From positions 3,947,041 through 3,974,979 of the forward strand of contig FN649736.1 of the NCBI GenBank assembly GCA_000310025.1: a stretch of 27,939 nucleotides of DNA, written 5' to 3'. The notes beneath the pieces are model-generated. The model was not told where the DNA came from and did not search any database. It saw only the letters and a program-made list of their open reading frames with translations. Shown piece after piece: positions 1 through 27,939 of the stretch. This DNA comes from Ectocarpus siliculosus. Its lineage: Eukaryota; Sar; Phaeophyceae; Ectocarpales; Ectocarpaceae. A program made the translations under genes and the position numbers. Position 1 is the first letter of the stretch, and the number at the start of each line of letters is the position of its first letter.

Positions 1-407
1 GGGGGGGCGCCAACCCTTTCCCGGGGGGGGTGGGGGCCCCCCCCCCCTTTTTTTTCCCCCCCAGAAAAATTAGGGGGGGTTGGGGGGTTTTTTTTCCCCG
101 GGGGGGGGGGTTTTGCCACCCCCCCCCCCCAAAAAAAAATTTTCCCCAATTTTTTTTTGGGGTTTTTTGGAAAAACCCCCCCACTTTCCCAAAAAAAATA
201 AATCCCCCCCCGGGGGTTACCCCCTTTTTTTGGGGGGGGGGGGGTTTTTTTGGTTTTTTTGGGGGGGGGGGACCAAGGTTTTTTTTGGGACCAAGGGGTT
301 TTTTTTTTTTTCCCCAAAAAACCCCGTTTTTCCCCCGCCCAAAAGATTTTTTTTTGGGAAGGGTTCCCCACCCCCCCCCACAATTTTGTGTTTTTTTTTG
401 CCCTTTT

Positions 408-436
<29 letters not shown>
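1..436. other. Low-quality, homopolymer-inflated contig end
   Basis: The stretch is made almost entirely of runs of G, C, T and A of 4 to 28 bases, ending in a long C tract at about 408-436. No codon structure or recognisable motif is present, and the proteins it could encode are only Pro/Phe/Gly runs. This is what a base-calling or assembly artefact at a contig end looks like. A genuine low-complexity repeat cannot be excluded. I call no gene here. Confidence 0.75.
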
Positions 437-439
<3 letters not shown>

Positions 440-496
440 TCCTCTTTTTTTCAGATGCTACGAAACATACCACCGGCTTTGATTCTCGTTTTCGTC
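437..496 (+). repeat. Left copy of ~60-bp direct repeat flanking the LINE fragment
   Basis: This 60-bp segment, from a TCC-repeat and T7 tract to TTTTCGTC, recurs at 1584-1644 with one substitution and one single-base indel near its middle. Both copies are preceded by a C tract. The retrotransposon fragment lies exactly between the copies, so they may be a long target-site duplication. The right copy continues into a normal splice acceptor and exon, which suggests it is the original locus. Confidence 0.7.
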
Positions 497-1569
497 GAAG
501 TTGATTGGGAAGGGTAAAGCTCAGATAGGCAAGATGGATGAGATCCTTACGGACCCACACCTAGACACTAGGATTAAGAGGTGTATTCTCTTGAAGGTGA
601 TTGTACCTAAGCTAGAGTATGCAGGAGAGATATGGGAAGGTAACGAAAAGGCCGTCAAGCAGCTGGAAACGGTGCAGATGGCAGCGGCCAAGAAAATACT
701 AGGATGTTCAAGTACAACGAGCAACAGCAGAATTGGGAATGTACTCTCTTAAAACAAAGAGAGACATGCAGAAGTTGAAGTGGCAGTACAAGGTAAGTAG
801 AATGTCGGACGATAGACTACCAGCCATGGTTGACGAGGCAGCTTGGGGAAAAGCGACTCCAGGGAAGAAGGGAATCAGATGGGACAAGGTGGTAGAGAAG
901 GTTTGGAAGGAGATAGGAGACGAGGAGGAGACGTTGGACACGGAAGGGTTCGGGGGGTTCAAGACGAAAGTCAAGGAGATGCTAGAAAGTAGGGAGGAGA
1001 CAACCCTTCGGAAGAAGGTACAAAGCGAAGACCACTTGGAGATATACGGGAAGTTGAAAGAAGGGATAGGGATGAAGAAGTACTTGGACGGCCCCATGGA
1101 CTATGCGAAAAAGCTGAAATTGCAATTTCGAGTAGGCGATCTGGACTTGCCAGAACGGAGGAAGAGGTATACCAGCCGTAGGAGAGAGGAAGAGGAGGAT
1201 AGACACACATGTCCATGTGGCAAATCGGAGGAGAGTAGACCCCACATAGTTGAGGGAGTGTGAGTTGTACAGGAAGGAAAGAGAGGATCTCGAGGAGGAA
1301 ATGAGACAGAGAGGGTGTGACATGGACAAGTTTGGTAAATTAGACAACAGCGAAAAAACGATCGCGATAATTGGGGATAGATGGTGGGCACAAGAGGCCC
1401 TAGAGGACGGGGATAAGATGTGCAAGAAATTTTTATGGAGTTTGTGGCAGAAACGTAAAGAGCTCCCAAATGTTGGTGGTGTCTCTAGTAGGTGTAGGAA
1501 CGGTGCTCCGTCTCGAAAGGGACGCGTGGTCAATGGTCAAATGACTACGGCAAGCAACAAATGAGTACG
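497..1569 (+). mobile_element. 5'-truncated non-LTR (LINE) retrotransposon ORF2 fragment, inactive
   Basis: Three consecutive reading-frame pieces form the C-terminal part of a LINE reverse-transcriptase polyprotein. Piece one (about 501-720) contains VPKLEYAGEIW and AAKKILGCSSTTSN, the post-catalytic thumb region. Piece two (about 727-1250) begins AELGMYSL, includes DMQKLKWQYK and DRLPAMV, and ends in a CPCG-x(8)-H motif. Piece three (about 1250-1564) starts RECELY, completing a CCHC-like zinc motif of the kind these proteins carry near their end. A short deletion near 722-727 and a single-base surplus near 1250 break the frame. The catalytic RT core and endonuclease are absent. The stop codon (1562-1564) is followed almost at once by GTACG and a C tract, so there is essentially no 3'UTR. 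Similar LINE fragments are common in brown algal genomes (family knowledge). The copy is dead. Confidence 0.82.
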
Positions 1570-1583
1570 CCCCCCCCCCCCCC

Positions 1584-1644
1584 TCCTCCTCTTTTTTTCA
1601 CAATGCTACGAAACATACCACCGGCTTTGATTCTCGTTTTCGTC
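1584..1644 (+). repeat. Right copy of ~60-bp direct repeat flanking the LINE fragment
   Basis: It matches 437-496 apart from CAG versus CACA in the middle. It is followed by a pyrimidine-rich stretch and the CTCAG acceptor of the first visible exon at 1676. The segment is therefore probably native intron sequence that was duplicated when the LINE fragment inserted. Confidence 0.7.
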
Positions 1645-1675
1645 CTCTGCTGCCCCCCCGTCCTCTTTTTCTCAG

Positions 1676-26833
<25,158 letters not shown>

Positions 26834-26866
26834 GTGGGGAAGGGTGCGGGCGTCATCGTTGCTTGT

Positions 26867-26936
26867 GGGGGGGGGGGTACTCATAGTCGTGCATGCCGTA
26901 GTCGTTAGACCTCGCATCCCTACAAAGCCGGGACGG
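26867..26936 (+). repeat. G-tract dispersed repeat, copy 2
   Basis: G11, TACTCAT, GTGCATGCCGTAGTCGTT, ACCTCGCA and GCCGGGACGG, in the same order as at 12808-12886. It begins 33 bp after the exon 26 donor. Confidence 0.75.
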
Positions 26937-27127
26937 AGCACGCCAGGTTCTCACCGGACCAGGCTCTCACATCACCAAGCGCGAAGCGCCGTGAGGCATT
27001 CGCACACGTGTTGCCCCCTATGGAAAAATTACCATTTTTTTTTTTTATGCAGACAATACAAATCCTGGAATCACATCCCCTGACGGTCCCTCCGCATAGA
27101 GTTTTGAGTTATTCTGCTATACCTCTC

Positions 27128-27508
27128 GCTGTAGTGCTGATCCCTAATCGTGCACATCCGATATGCCTTGCCCACACATAGAGACGCACACACCCCAATT
27201 TCTGTCAGGTTTGGTTGGGGTTAGGTCTTCAGCAAACGGCGTTGAAAGTCCGGTGCGTGCTTCCATGGCTTGGATTTCTATATGTTTTCGGAGGTAGATA
27301 CATGATCGTTCTGGAAGCCACTTCTTCTGCTGACTACTGCAGTTAAGACTTGAATTTGGGCAGACTTCGCAGGCCAACCGCGGACGCTGTAGTGGAGATC
27401 CCTAATCATGCACATCATGGATTCGTTCTATGGTCTTTTATCTCTACGATAGGCAAAGTATCGGCCGAATCGGGGGACCGTAGTGTTTCAGCAAACCTCG
27501 GTGAAAGT
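27128..27508 (+). repeat. Diverged direct repeat, ~258-bp spacing
   Basis: GCTGTAGTG, then GATCCCTAATC and TGCACATC, occurs at 27128 and 27386. TTCAGCAAAC and TGAAAGT occur at 27228 and 27487. The shared offset of 258-259 bp shows one old tandem duplication of at least 100 bp. Confidence 0.7.
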
Positions 27509-27869
27509 TGGCTCCCAAGAGCTGAAAAGGTTGCGCGCAGTAGCAGAAAGCTGGTTCAACTCAGATGTGATCGTGAGGCATTTCTCGCGTCCAAAGCAAA
27601 ATTAAAGGGTGAAAACAGCTTTCCGGTGGCGGGTATGACCTTCTTGAGGTGCCCGTGTACTTTGGTGGCACGCCGAGGTCTGTGTGAGGAGCACGAGGTG
27701 GTGAAAGATCTGGGCTCAGCCTTGTCCAATCTGGGGAGGGGATGAAACAAAATTGCCCCCGCTGAAACCTGCGGCGTGATTTTTGTCCGTACTTTTTTTC
27801 AATTTCCTATAGGGGGCAACACGTGTGTTCGGCGAGTCGCATGAAGGGTGCGCTGCATGCTGCTAAGGG

Positions 27870-27939
27870 TGGGGGGGGGGGGGGGGGGGGGGGGGGAATT
27901 TTTAAGCATTGTTTTTTTTTTGGGGGGTTTTTTGGGGGG
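27870..27939. other. Low-quality homopolymer contig end
   Basis: A G run of about 26 is followed by T9-10, G6, T6 and G6. It has the same character as the first 436 bases and is best treated as assembly noise. Confidence 0.75.

Larger units (their letters stand above)
26834..27939 (+). other. 3' flank: intron 26 or downstream region, no exon identified
   Basis: After donor GTGGGG the sequence carries a G-tract repeat copy (26867-26936), a T-rich run ending ATGCAG at 27052, and a diverged direct repeat (27128-27508). Reading on from the 27052 AG in phase 0 gives about 40 codons to a TAG without WD40 character, so I do not call it the last exon. From about 27870 the contig degenerates into G and T homopolymers. 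Confidence 0.5.

Noticed and set aside
30-517. Overlapping open frames rich in Pro, Phe and Gly
   Set aside because: They are products of homopolymer runs in a low-quality contig end, with no normal codon use.
27053-27180. Terminal exon of the BEACH gene after ATGCAG
   Set aside because: Phase 0 reading gives about 40 residues to a stop without WD40 character; too weak to call.
27350-27745. 131-codon open frame near the 3' end
   Set aside because: It has no ATG start, no recognised motif and overlaps the diverged direct repeat. It could be chance.

Overview
This is a eukaryotic nuclear contig. It holds one very large intron-rich gene on the + strand that runs almost end to end. GT-AG introns, a GC-rich Ala/Gly-rich coding style, a long intron between nearly every exon, abundant trinucleotide and (CT)n repeats and a non-LTR retrotransposon fragment all fit a stramenopile, most likely a brown alga. 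That assignment is inference: there is no rRNA or organelle marker to prove it.

The gene encodes a BEACH protein of the neurobeachin/LvsA type. I could join 26 exons (1676 to 26833, about 2,726 visible codons) with every intron phase closing. Order along the protein: a DUF4704-like helical region (exons 1-6), a long armadillo-like scaffold with low-complexity inserts (exons 6-15), a PH-like BEACH-associated domain (end of exon 15 to exon 17), the BEACH domain (exons 18-24), and a C-terminal WD40 region (exons 24-26). The N-terminus lies upstream of the contig. The last exon was not found and may lie in the final 1.1 kb or beyond.

The introns carry the other features. They include a complete tRNA-Ala(AGC) gene in intron 1, a 223-bp TA-flanked inverted-repeat element (MITE) in intron 11, a five-copy ~121-bp minisatellite starting at a splice donor in intron 4, tandem arrays in introns 7, 9, 15, 18 and 20, two tRNA-like repeat fragments, and a 3.1-kb intron inside the BEACH domain. 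A 5'-truncated LINE fragment (497-1569) lies upstream of exon 1 between ~60-bp direct repeats.

Sequence quality matters. Both contig ends (1-436 and about 27870-27939) are homopolymer-inflated and look like low-quality read ends. Exon 26 needs four +1 frame corrections and exon 6 needs one, each removable by dropping one base from a homopolymer. I see no bacterial genes, CRISPR array or multi-gene system. The noteworthy content is the giant BEACH gene and the repeat landscape of its introns.
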